Shown here piece after piece: positions 1 to 7,622 of a stretch of DNA of 38,149 nt. The stretch spans positions 1 through 38,149 of the forward strand of contig NZ_JAEUMO010000075.1 of assembly GCF_016793285.1 (NCBI RefSeq), in the 5' to 3' direction. This DNA is from Phenylobacterium sp. GTDB taxonomy: Bacteria > Pseudomonadota > Alphaproteobacteria > Caulobacterales > Caulobacteraceae. The position numbers and the translations under genes are program-made. Position 1 is the stretch's first letter. Each line of letters opens with the position of its first letter. The notes under the pieces were generated by a model. The model did no database searches, had not been told where the DNA came from, and worked only from the letters and a program-made list of their open reading frames with translations.

Positions 1-440
1 CCGAGAACAAGATCGTCTTCAGCCGGCGCGACGTGCTCGCCCCGTTGAACAGTGGCAATCCGACCATTCGCGCGCTGACCGAGAAGCTCGCCAGCGATTA
101 CCTTCAGAGCTTCGGCTCGGGCGAGTTCCGCACCGTGGTGCGTTCTCAGATCCTGAACCTGCTTCAGGCCGGCGGCGCTTCGGAAGAAGCGGTCGCGCGC
201 TCGCTGAACATGAGCAGCTCGTCACTCTCGCGCCGCCTGCGGGCCGAGGGTGTGAACTATCGCCAACTGCTGCACGAGACCCAGAAGAGCCTGGCGCTGC
301 AGTACCTCGAGGACGAAGACCTTTCGATCAGCGAGATCGGATTCCGTCTCGGCTTCGAGGATCTGAGCTCGCTGTCGCGATCATTCCGGCGCTGGACGGG
401 GGTCTCCCCACGCGCTTGGCGTCGCCAGCGCCTGAGCTGA
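1..440 (+). CDS. AraC-family transcriptional regulator, 3' fragment
   Basis: This is the C-terminal part of a DNA-binding regulator. The reading frame is open from base 3, so the gene begins left of the window; the GTG at 33 is internal. The last ~100 residues form the two helix-turn-helix units of the AraC/XylS family. The first HTH lies around ARSLNMSSSSLSRRL. The second is around ISEIGFRLGFEDLSSLSRSF, followed by the usual FRRWTGVSPRAWR ending. The stretch before them (VLAPLNSGNP...) looks like the end of an arabinose-binding-type (OruR/ArgR-like) sensor domain. Its target genes and inducer cannot be told from this fragment. It ends at TGA 438-440. Confidence 0.88.
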   Translation, partial: ENKIVFSRRDVLAPLNSGNPTIRALTEKLASDYLQSFGSGEFRTVVRSQILNLLQAGGASEEAVARSLNMSSSSLSRRLRAEGVNYRQLLHETQKSLALQYLEDEDLSISEIGFRLGFEDLSSLSRSFRRWTGVSPRAWRRQRLS

Positions 441-687
441 CCGGGTCAGGACCCTGATCATGCCACCCTGCATGTCGCCTACAGTAGCTCAGACCAAATA
501 ACTCGAGATCGCGCGTCGAGCCCGGGCGAGACCCTTTCGTGTCGCAACGCGTGTCGCACGTACCTGCGTCGAGCAAATCGCAGCCGTTGAAAATACGTGG
601 GAATTATTCGCAACACCCGCGCGACATACGGTGCGCAAAGCAGGCTGGCGAGGCCTGCTAAGCATCAGAAAGAGCGATGAAAAGTGT
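441..687. other. Intergenic region between AraC regulator and tRNA-Cys
   Basis: There are 247 bases between the stop of the AraC-type gene and the 3' end of tRNA-Cys on the other strand. Part of it (about 575-640) is visibly richer in A/T than its surroundings. I see no coding potential with start and ribosome-binding support and no clear terminator with a U tract. Confidence 0.5.
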
Positions 688-761
688 TGGAGGCCTGACC
701 GAGAATCGAACTCGGGTGCACGGATTTGCAGTCCGCTGCGTCACCACTCCGCCATCAGGCC
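688..761 (-). tRNA. tRNA-Cys (anticodon GCA)
   Basis: Read on the minus strand this folds as a 74-nt cloverleaf. The acceptor stem GGCCTGA pairs with TCAGGCC, and the discriminator is U. CCA is encoded at 688-690. The D stem is GCG/CGC. The anticodon arm GCGGA-CTGCAAA-TCCGT carries GCA in the loop, and the T arm is CCGAG-TTCGATT-CTCGG. The GCA anticodon makes it cysteine-specific. It is divergent from the PCMT-like gene at 875. Confidence 0.97.
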
Positions 762-779
762 GCCGAAGGTGAGGGGCGG

Positions 780-808
780 GGACTAACAGAACGGCTCTTG
801 CGCCGCAA
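780..808 (-). promoter_or_regulatory. Putative promoter of tRNA-Cys
   Basis: On the minus strand TTGCGGC (802-808) and GTTAGTCC (780-787) are separated by 14 bases. This resembles the Caulobacter housekeeping layout TTGACGS-N10-14-GCTANAWC, with about 5/7 and 5/8 matches. The expected start lies about 10 bases before the mature 5' end of the tRNA at 761. The match is moderate. Confidence 0.35.
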
Positions 809-836
809 TTGCCTTCCCGCCGCGGGCGCCTATAAC
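809..836 (+). promoter_or_regulatory. Putative promoter of PCMT-like gene
   Basis: CCTATAAC (829-836) matches 7 of 8 positions of the Caulobacter -10 consensus GCTANAWC. TTGCCTT (809-815) is a weak -35 at a 13-base distance. Transcription from here would give a leader of roughly 30 nt before the ATG at 875. It lies back-to-back with the putative tRNA-Cys promoter. Confidence 0.4.
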
Positions 837-874
837 CGCCGCCACGGACTTTCTCCCGCGCCCAAGGATTCCCG

Positions 875-1438
875 ATGGCCGACTTCGCCGCCGCCCGCCT
901 CAACATGGTGGAGAGCCAGGTGCGAACGCAGGACGTCACGGACGTCCGGATCCACGACGCCATGCGGAAGATCCCGCGCGAACGCTTCCTGGCGGCCGAC
1001 CAGGAACACCTCGCCTATACCGACATCGAGGCCGAGTACGCGCCCGGGCGCTGGCTCCTGAAGCCCCGCGACGTGGCCAAGCTGGTGCAGGCCCTCCGCC
1101 CCATGCCGGGGGAACGCGCCCTGGCGATCAGCGCCCCCTACGCGGCGGCGGTGATCGAGGACCTGGGTGTCGAGGTCGTCCAGGCGCAGGCCGGCGACGC
1201 CCTTCCGGGCGGGACGTTCGACATCGTGGTCTGCGAGGGCGCCGTCTCGCGCGCGCCGGATGCGTGGATCGCGGCGCTTGCGACGAACGGCAGGCTGGGC
1301 GTGGTCGAGCGGGACGGTCCGGTGGGCAAGGCGCTGCTTTACGTCCGGTCCGCCGGGACCGTCGGGCGGCGCGATCTGTTCGACTGTTTCGCGCCCGTCC
1401 TGGCGGGCTTCGAGCCGAATCACGGTTTCGCCTTCTAG
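875..1438 (+). CDS. Protein-L-isoaspartate O-methyltransferase-like protein, degenerate
   Basis: The 187-residue protein aligns with the PCMT family over its N-terminal half. RLNMVESQVRTQDVTDVRI and AMRKIPRERFL are typical of the family and are followed by a Rossmann-like half. Genuine PCMTs carry a substrate/SAM motif like GQTISQP and a glycine-rich motif I (ExGxGxGY). Here the matching stretches are GRWLLKP (residues 58-64) and RALAISAPYAAAV (81-93), with the glycines gone. The later FDIVVCEGAV strand is retained. It sits 121 bases before the TolC-like gene, an arrangement I recall for this family in alphaproteobacteria. A working isoaspartyl repair activity is doubtful. A structural or altered role is possible. 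Confidence 0.75.
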   Translation: MADFAAARLNMVESQVRTQDVTDVRIHDAMRKIPRERFLAADQEHLAYTDIEAEYAPGRWLLKPRDVAKLVQALRPMPGERALAISAPYAAAVIEDLGVEVVQAQAGDALPGGTFDIVVCEGAVSRAPDAWIAALATNGRLGVVERDGPVGKALLYVRSAGTVGRRDLFDCFAPVLAGFEPNHGFAF

Positions 1439-1559
1439 TTGCCGCTGAAACAGCGTGGAAACGCGGCGGTGTGAAAAAAGCTTAAGGTGACGCAGCTTGG
1501 CCCACGCGGCAGACGTCGTCATACAAGCCGGCGTCTCTCGCGAGATCGGGGATAAGAAA

Positions 1560-3113
1560 ATGTCGATGAAACTCCGCGGCCGACTGCTGGCCGCGACCGT
1601 GTGTTCCGGCGCTCTCTGCGCCGTGGCCGCCCCAGCCGGCGCGGAGACCCTCGCCGACGCCGTCGCGCTTGCCTACCAGAACAACCCGACGCTCCAGGCC
1701 CAGCGCGCCCAGCAGCGCGCGCTCGACGAGACCTACGTCCAGGCCCGCAGCGGCTGGCGTCCGACGCTGGGCGCCCAGGTGACGGCCCAGTGGGCCGAGA
1801 CGCAGACCCCGATCGCCGGCCGCGGCGTGGACCTCACCGGCGACGGCGTGCCGGACAGCTTCGGCGCCGGCGGCGTGCGGCGAAGCAATCGCGGAACGGG
1901 CGGCCTGCAGTTCACCCAACCGATCTGGACGGGCGGGCGCGTGGCCGCGTCCGTGAACGCGGCCAACGCCGACGTGCTTGCCGGCCGGGAGAACCTGCGG
2001 CGCGTGGAGGCGCAGGTCCTGGTTTCGGTGATCCAGGCCTATTCCGACACCCGCCGCGACCAGGAGGCCCTGCGCATCCGGCAGGAGAACGTGGCGGTCC
2101 TGAGCCGGCAGCTCCAGGAGAGCCAGGCCCGGTTCGACGTCGGAGAGGTGACCCGGACCGACGTGGCCCAGTCGCAGGCCCGCCTCGCGCAGGCGCAGGC
2201 CCTGCTGCAGCAGGCCGTGGCGCAGCTGGCGATCACCCGCGCCAACTACGCGACGCTCGTCGGCCAGAACCCCGGCGAGCTCGCGCCCGAGCCGTCGCTC
2301 GCGTACCTGCTGCCCGACGATCCGGACGAAGCCTACCGCGTCGCCGAGCAGTTCAATCCGCAGCTCCGGGCCCAGCGCTTCGCTGAGCAGGCGAGCCGGG
2401 CGCGGGTTGCGGGCGCCAAGGCGGAACGCATGCCCACCGTGTCCGGCACCCTGTCGGTCCAGCACAGCGGCCTGATCGATCCCTACGATCCGCGCGACAA
2501 CTTCGGCCGCAGCGTCGCGGCGCAGATCACGGCGACGGTCCCGCTCTTCACGGGCGGCCTGACCAGCTCCCGCGTCCGCCAGGCCGTGGAGCGCAACAAC
2601 GCCGACCGCATCACGATCGAGGGCGTTCGGCGCAACGTGCTCCAGGGCGTCACCCAGTTCTGGAGCCAGCTGATCGCTGCGCGCTCCAACATCGCCTCCA
2701 GCGAGGAGCAGGTGCGCGCCGCCCGCATCGCCGCCGAAGGCACCCGCGAGGAGCAGAAGGTGGGCCTGCGCACCACCATCGACGTGCTGAACGCCGAGCA
2801 GGAGCTGCGCCAGGCCGAGCTGAACCAGGTCTCTTCGCGCCGGGACGAATACGTCGCGGCGGCCAATGTGCTGGCGACGATGGGCCGGCTGGAGGGCAAG
2901 AACCTCGTTCCGACGATCCAGCAGTACGACTCGGCGAAGAACTTCCGGAAGCTGCGGATCACCTGGGGCTGGGTGCCCTGGGAGGAGGCCGTCGGCGTGG
3001 TCGACCAGCTGGCGACGCCCTATCCGGCGCCGAAGCCGGCGGACAAGCCCCTCGAGAAGCCGGTCCCGCCGGGCCTGCAGCCGCCGCCTGCGGTTCCGCC
3101 TGCCTCGCGGTAG
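1560..3113 (+). CDS. TolC-family outer membrane efflux/secretion channel
   Basis: The protein has 517 residues and is predicted to be an outer membrane, periplasm-spanning channel for type I secretion or drug efflux. A signal peptide (MSMKLRGRLLAATVCSGALCAVAAPAGA) precedes the first TolC repeat (ETLADAVALAYQNNPTLQAQRA). Long coiled-coil heptads follow, with the family-typical pattern of RFDVGEVTRTDVAQSQARLAQA in repeat one and TTIDVLNAEQELRQAELNQ in repeat two, showing the internal duplication. The C-terminus is a proline-rich tail. The ATG at 1560 is chosen because GGGGATAAG lies just before it and the signal peptide starts there; an in-frame TTG at 1497 has no such support. Inner-membrane and adaptor partners are not in the window. 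Confidence 0.92.
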   Translation: MSMKLRGRLLAATVCSGALCAVAAPAGAETLADAVALAYQNNPTLQAQRAQQRALDETYVQARSGWRPTLGAQVTAQWAETQTPIAGRGVDLTGDGVPDSFGAGGVRRSNRGTGGLQFTQPIWTGGRVAASVNAANADVLAGRENLRRVEAQVLVSVIQAYSDTRRDQEALRIRQENVAVLSRQLQESQARFDVGEVTRTDVAQSQARLAQAQALLQQAVAQLAITRANYATLVGQNPGELAPEPSLAYLLPDDPDEAYRVAEQFNPQLRAQRFAEQASRARVAGAKAERMPTVSGTLSVQHSGLIDPYDPRDNFGRSVAAQITATVPLFTGGLTSSRVRQAVERNNADRITIEGVRRNVLQGVTQFWSQLIAARSNIASSEEQVRAARIAAEGTREEQKVGLRTTIDVLNAEQELRQAELNQVSSRRDEYVAAANVLATMGRLEGKNLVPTIQQYDSAKNFRKLRITWGWVPWEEAVGVVDQLATPYPAPKPADKPLEKPVPPGLQPPPAVPPASR

Positions 3114-3218
3114 TGCAACGAAGGGCGGCGCTTTGACGCCCGGTGATCGGGGAAATTGCAGGATCGCCGCGGGCGGCCTAGGGTCTAGCCGCCTGGATTC
3201 AATCGCAGCGGCAGGGTC

Positions 3219-3797
3219 ATGAGCGAACAGAGTTCCCAAGAGCCGACGATGGAGGAGATTCTCGCCTCCATCCGCCGCATCATCTCGGAGGACGAGACCC
3301 CGAGCGAGGGCGCCGCGGAGGCCGCGCCGGCCGCCGAGCCCGTCGCCGAGGCCGCCGAATCACCCGCGCCCATTCCTGAGCCGGAGCCCGAGCCGGAGCC
3401 TGTCGCGGCCGCGCCCGAGCCCGAGCCCGAGCCCGAGGCGGCGCCCGAGGAAGAGGAAGAGGAAGAACTCGAGCTCACCCAGAAGGTCGAGACGCACGGC
3501 GACCTCGACTTCGTGGAGGTCGAGCCCGCGCCGCCGCCGGTCGCCGAGGCGCCGCCCGAGCCCGAGCCGGCCGCGCCGACGCTGGTCAGCGAGCACGTCG
3601 CCGCGGCGGCGGCGGCCACGTTCAGCAAGCTCTCGTCGAACCTGTTCGTCCCGCAGTCCGACCGCACGCTCGAAGACGTCGTCCGCGACCTGCTGCGGCC
3701 CATGCTCCAGCAGTGGCTGGACGAGAACCTGCCTACGATCGTGCAACAGGCGGTCGAGGCCGAGGTCGAGCGCATCGCCCGCAGCCGGGTACGCTAG
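3219..3797 (+). CDS. popZ: Polar organizing protein PopZ
   Basis: The protein has 192 residues. The N-terminal helix QEPTMEEILASIRRIISEDE and the C-terminal region RTLEDVVRDLLRPMLQQWL followed by DENLPTIVQQAVEAEVERIARSR match PopZ (DUF2497). PopZ self-assembles into a polar matrix that anchors the ParB-origin complex and recruits cell-cycle regulators. The middle (about residues 30-110) is a disordered Pro/Glu-rich linker with PEPEPEPEP runs and an EEEEEEEL block. This corresponds to the acidic PED linker, apparently somewhat longer than in the 177-residue C. crescentus protein. The location before valS agrees with the Caulobacter gene order as I recall it. The ATG at 3219 starts the conserved MSEQSSQEP. 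Confidence 0.95.
   Translation: MSEQSSQEPTMEEILASIRRIISEDETPSEGAAEAAPAAEPVAEAAESPAPIPEPEPEPEPVAAAPEPEPEPEAAPEEEEEEELELTQKVETHGDLDFVEVEPAPPPVAEAPPEPEPAAPTLVSEHVAAAAAATFSKLSSNLFVPQSDRTLEDVVRDLLRPMLQQWLDENLPTIVQQAVEAEVERIARSRVR
3378..3467 (+). repeat. Hexameric coding repeats in the popZ linker
   Basis: Short tandem GAGCCS units (Glu-Pro) run at 3378-3401 and again at about 3413-3440. A GAGGAA (Glu-Glu) run follows at 3447-3467. They encode the acidic, proline-rich linker of PopZ. All units keep the frame, so gain or loss of a unit would change linker length without breaking the gene. Confidence 0.7.
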
Positions 3798-3812
3798 CGG
3801 ACCGCCGCGGCT

Positions 3813-3887
3813 ATCCCCCGGTTCGTCCGGAGGATCCTTCGACGCCCAGCCTGCCCTTGGCAGGGGGCCCCGGACAAGCCGGGGGAT
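3813..3887. repeat. Palindromic intergenic element with nested hairpin
   Basis: An 18-base left arm (3813-3830, ATCCCCCGGTTCGTCCGG) pairs with 3870-3887 (CCGGACAAGCCGGGGGAT) with 16 of 18 matches. Inside the loop a perfect hairpin CCTGCC-ctt-GGCAGG lies at 3850-3864. The ATCCCCCGGCTTGTCCGG arm resembles intergenic repeats common in alphaproteobacterial genomes (from memory, not searched). It lies between popZ and valS and could also act as a transcript-end structure, though there is no U tract. Confidence 0.6.
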
Positions 3888-4065
3888 GACGGCCGGGGGC
3901 GACAGGTCCCGCGCGCGTCCGTGCGTCGCCGCTTATATCCGTGGACCGGGCGTTCGGACACCGACCGCGAAGGCGGCGGAAGGTGACAGCCCTGCGCGGC
4001 GCCGATAGCTCTGCCCCGACCCGGACGGACCTGCTAAACGCACCGGCTCAGCCAGAAACAAGACG

Positions 4066-6732
4066 ATGCTCGACAAGACCTTCGATCCCAAGACCGCCGA
4101 ACCGCGCCTGTACCAGGCCTGGGAGCAATCCGGCCGCTTCGCCCCGGTGGACGACCCCGCCGCCGAGCCGTTCTCGATCGTCATCCCGCCGCCGAACGTC
4201 ACCGGTTCGCTCCACATCGGGCATGCGCTGAACAACACCCTGCAGGACGTGCTGATCCGGTTCGAGCGCATGCGGGGCAAGGCGGCGCTGTGGCTGCCGG
4301 GCACCGACCACGCCGGGATCGCCACCCAGATGGTGGTCGAACGCCAGCTGGCCGAAAGCGGCAACCAGAGCCGGCGCGACATGGGCCGCGAGGATTTCGT
4401 CGCCAAGGTCTGGGAGTGGAAAGCCAAGTCGGGCGGCACGATCGTCAACCAGCTGCGCCGGCTGGGCGCGAGTTGCGACTGGAGCCGCGAGCGGTTCACC
4501 CTGGACGAGGGCCTGTCCGCCGCCGTCCGCAGGGTGTTCGTCCAGCTCTACAAGCAGAAGCTCATTTACCGCGACAAGCGGCTGGTGAACTGGGACCCGC
4601 ACTTCCAGACGGCCATCTCGGACCTCGAGGTCGAGCAGCGCGAGGTCGACGGCCACTACTGGCACTTCGCCTATCCGCTTGAGGACGGCTCGGGCGAGAT
4701 CGTCGTCGCCACGACGCGGCCGGAAACGATGCTGGGCGACACGGCGGTCGCGGTCCACCCCAGCGACGAGCGCTACAAGGCGCTGGTCGGCAAGGCGGTG
4801 CGCCTGCCCATCGTCAACCGTCCGATCCCGATCATCGCCGACGAGTATCCCGACCCCGAGAAGGGCTCGGGCGCGGTGAAGATCACGCCGGCCCACGACT
4901 TCAACGACTTCGCCGTCGGCAAGCGGCACAGCCTGCCGATGATCAACGTCTTCGACGACTTCGCGCGGCTGAACGACAACGTTCCTCCCGAATACCGGGG
5001 GCTGGACCGCTTCGCCGCCCGCAAGAAGGTGGTCGAGGCGTTCGAGGCGCTGGGCCTGCTGCGCGAGATCGAGAAGACGAAGCATACGGTCCCGCACGGC
5101 GACCGCTCGGGCGTCGTCGTCGAGCCCTACCTGACCGACCAGTGGTACGTCGCCGCCGACGTCCTGGCGAAGCCCGCCATCGCGGCGGTCGAGAACGGCG
5201 ACACCGTCTTCGTGCCCCGGCACTGGGAGAAGACCTACTTCGAGTGGATGCGGAACATCCAGCCGTGGTGCGTGTCGCGCCAGCTGTGGTGGGGCCATCG
5301 GATCCCCGCCTGGTACGGCCCGGACGGCAAGGCGTTCGTCGAGGAGACCGAGGCCGAGGCCCGGCGGCAGGCCGAGGAGCACTACGGCCGACCCACCGAG
5401 CTCAAGCAGGACGAGGACGTCCTCGACACCTGGTTCTCGTCGGGCCTTTGGCCCTTCTCGACCCTGGGCTGGCCGGACCAGACCGAGGATCTGCGCCGCT
5501 TCTATCCGACGCACACCCTGATCACGGGCTTCGACATCATCTTCTTCTGGGTCGCCCGCATGATGATGCAGGGCATCCACTTCACCGGCGAGGTCCCGTT
5601 CAAGCGGGTCTTCATCAATGCCCTCGTGCGCGACGCCGAGGGGAAGAAGATGTCCAAGTCCAAGGGCAACGTCATGGACCCCCTGGAACTGGTGGACGAC
5701 TACGGCGCCGACGCGCTGCGCTTCACGCTCACCGCCATGTCGGGCCAGGCGCGCGACATCAAGCTCAGCCGGCAGCGCATCGAGGGCTATCGCAATTTCG
5801 GCACGAAGCTCTGGAACGCCACGCGCTTCTGCCAGATGAACGGCTGCGCCCGCGCCGAAGGCTTCGACCCGGCGGCGGTGACGGCGCCGCTGAACCGCTG
5901 GATCGTTGGCGAGACGACGCGGACGGCGCAGGCGGTCACCGCGGCGCTGGCAGACTGCGGCTTCGGCGAGGGCTCCGAGCACCTCTACCGCTTCATCTGG
6001 AACCAGTTCTGCGACTGGTACGTCGAGCTCGCCAAGCCGCTTCTGCAAGGCGACGACGCTGCGGCGAAGGCTGAGACGCAGGCGACGACGGCCTGGGTGC
6101 TGGACGTGATCCTGAAGCTGCTGCACCCGGTGATGCCGTTCATCACCGAAGAGCTGTGGCTAGCGACCGCCGACCTGGGAGCGAAGCGCGGGGAGGGCGG
6201 CTATCTGATGACGGCCCGCTGGCCCGACCTGCCGTCGAGCCTGATCGACGCCGGGGCCGACGCCGAGATCGCGCTGATCATCGCGGCGATCACCGAGGGT
6301 CGCTCGGTGCGCCAGGGCTTGAACGTGCCGCCGTCGGCGCAGCCCGCGCTGCTGGTGGTCGAGACGACAGCGGCCCAGCGAGCGGTGCTCGAGGCCAACG
6401 CGGCGCTCGTGCAGCGGCTGCTGCGCGTGTCCGAGGTCAGCTTCGTGGACGCCGTGCCGGCGGGGGCGATCCCCTACGTCGTGGAAGGTGCGACGCTGGC
6501 CCTGCCGGTGGCCGAGTTCATCGATATCGCCGCCGAGCGCGCGCGCCTGACGAAGGAGGTCGCCGCGCTGACCGGCGAGATCGCCAAGATCTCCGGCAAG
6601 CTCGACAACGCGGACTTCGTCTCGCGCGCCCCGGAAGAGGTGGTCGACGAGAACCGCGAACGGCTGGCCGACGCGCAGGCCGCCAAGGCCAAGCTGGAAG
6701 AGGCGCTGTCGCGCCTCGGCGCGGCGGGCTGA
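4066..6732 (+). CDS. valS: Valine--tRNA ligase
   Basis: This 888-residue class I aminoacyl-tRNA synthetase charges tRNA-Val in the cytoplasm. The HIGH motif is at residues 50-53 (PPPNVTGSLHIGHALNNT) and KMSKS at 528-532 (GKKMSKSKGNVMDP). The CP1 editing domain shows TTRPETMLGD at 216-225. FSSGLWPFSTLGWP and NATRFCQMNG are also typical of ValRS. The C-terminal coiled coil (AERARLTKEVAALTGEIAKI) that contacts tRNA is complete. The ATG at 4066 begins the usual MLDKTFDP. The GDPD-like gene begins 5 bases after its stop, so the two are probably cotranscribed. Confidence 0.98.
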   Translation: MLDKTFDPKTAEPRLYQAWEQSGRFAPVDDPAAEPFSIVIPPPNVTGSLHIGHALNNTLQDVLIRFERMRGKAALWLPGTDHAGIATQMVVERQLAESGNQSRRDMGREDFVAKVWEWKAKSGGTIVNQLRRLGASCDWSRERFTLDEGLSAAVRRVFVQLYKQKLIYRDKRLVNWDPHFQTAISDLEVEQREVDGHYWHFAYPLEDGSGEIVVATTRPETMLGDTAVAVHPSDERYKALVGKAVRLPIVNRPIPIIADEYPDPEKGSGAVKITPAHDFNDFAVGKRHSLPMINVFDDFARLNDNVPPEYRGLDRFAARKKVVEAFEALGLLREIEKTKHTVPHGDRSGVVVEPYLTDQWYVAADVLAKPAIAAVENGDTVFVPRHWEKTYFEWMRNIQPWCVSRQLWWGHRIPAWYGPDGKAFVEETEAEARRQAEEHYGRPTELKQDEDVLDTWFSSGLWPFSTLGWPDQTEDLRRFYPTHTLITGFDIIFFWVARMMMQGIHFTGEVPFKRVFINALVRDAEGKKMSKSKGNVMDPLELVDDYGADALRFTLTAMSGQARDIKLSRQRIEGYRNFGTKLWNATRFCQMNGCARAEGFDPAAVTAPLNRWIVGETTRTAQAVTAALADCGFGEGSEHLYRFIWNQFCDWYVELAKPLLQGDDAAAKAETQATTAWVLDVILKLLHPVMPFITEELWLATADLGAKRGEGGYLMTARWPDLPSSLIDAGADAEIALIIAAITEGRSVRQGLNVPPSAQPALLVVETTAAQRAVLEANAALVQRLLRVSEVSFVDAVPAGAIPYVVEGATLALPVAEFIDIAAERARLTKEVAALTGEIAKISGKLDNADFVSRAPEEVVDENRERLADAQAAKAKLEEALSRLGAAG

Positions 6733-6737
6733 CTCCC

Positions 6738-7613
6738 ATGCCCGCGCCCCAGATCATCGCTGGGGCGTGCGGCTACGGCGTCTGGCCGTCGAACTCTCTG
6801 GAGGGCGCGCGGGCCTGCCTCGCTGCGCCGGTGGACGGGATCGAGGTCGACGTCCACCTGAGCGCCGACGGCCATGTGGTCGCCCACCACGACTACCGGC
6901 TCGCCGCCGACGCCAGCCGGCTGAACGGGGCCTTCCTGGACGCGGCCGGCCCGCTGCTTCGCGACACGTCGCTGGCCGAACTCCAGGCCTACGACCTCGG
7001 TCGGTTCCGGCCGGGCAGCCGCGCCGCGCGTCGCCATCCCGGCGTGACGGGCCTCGACGGTGTCGCCATGCCGACCCTGCCGCACCTGCTGGCGGCGCTC
7101 GCCGCGGCGCCGGGTCCCCGCCGCTGGCTCTTCGTGGAGATCAAGACCGACCCGGCCGACTACCGGCAGTCCGCCGATCCGGTCCGCCTGACGGACGCGG
7201 TGCTGCGCGACCTCGACGCTGCCGGCTGGGCGGATCGCGCCAAGATCATCGCCTTCGACTGGTCGGTGCTGCGCGACCTGAAGGCCCGGCGGCCGCAGAT
7301 GCTCACCGCCCACCTGACCGTGCCCGCCGCCATGCACGACCGCATCGTCCGCCTGGAGGGCGGCGACTCGCCGTGGACCGACGGCTGCGACGAACGCCGC
7401 TTCGGCGGCTCCGAGCCGCGCGCCGTCCAGGCCCACGGCGGCCGCGAGTGGTCGCCGCACATCTCCGACGTCACCCCCGGGCGCGTCGCCGAGGCCAAGG
7501 CCCTGGGGCTCGCCGTCGGTGTCTGGGGCGTCGCCGCAGCCGCCGAGATCGCCGCCATGACCGCGCTCGGCGTCGATGCGCTGACGGTCTCGGGGCCGGA
7601 CTGGAGCGCCTGA
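6738..7613 (+). CDS. Glycerophosphodiester phosphodiesterase-like protein, altered active site
   Basis: The 291-residue protein has the GDPD TIM-barrel pattern. An N-terminal strand and PSNSLEGARAC (normally PENT) come first. VDGIEVDVHLSADGHVVAHHD carries the metal-binding acidic pair E36/D38 and the HHD box (H51). Later come LFVEIKTD, KIIAFDWSVLRDLK and a C-terminal GVDALTVSGPD in place of the usual GVDGIITDxP. The first catalytic histidine of the HRG motif is absent: the expected place reads GACGYG (A10-C11-G12). Related proteins hydrolyse glycerophosphodiesters to glycerol-3-phosphate and an alcohol. Without that histidine the activity is uncertain. No signal peptide is seen. It sits directly downstream of valS. 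Confidence 0.8.
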   Translation: MPAPQIIAGACGYGVWPSNSLEGARACLAAPVDGIEVDVHLSADGHVVAHHDYRLAADASRLNGAFLDAAGPLLRDTSLAELQAYDLGRFRPGSRAARRHPGVTGLDGVAMPTLPHLLAALAAAPGPRRWLFVEIKTDPADYRQSADPVRLTDAVLRDLDAAGWADRAKIIAFDWSVLRDLKARRPQMLTAHLTVPAAMHDRIVRLEGGDSPWTDGCDERRFGGSEPRAVQAHGGREWSPHISDVTPGRVAEAKALGLAVGVWGVAAAAEIAAMTALGVDALTVSGPDWSA

Positions 7614-7622
7614 AGGCCGGCG

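Noticed and set aside
443-454. GGGTC/GACCC inverted repeat after the AraC stop as a terminator
   Set aside because: The loop would be only two bases and no U tract follows.
4048-6126. 692-residue minus-strand frame opposite valS
   Set aside because: It is an antisense shadow of valS with no domain or ribosome-binding support.
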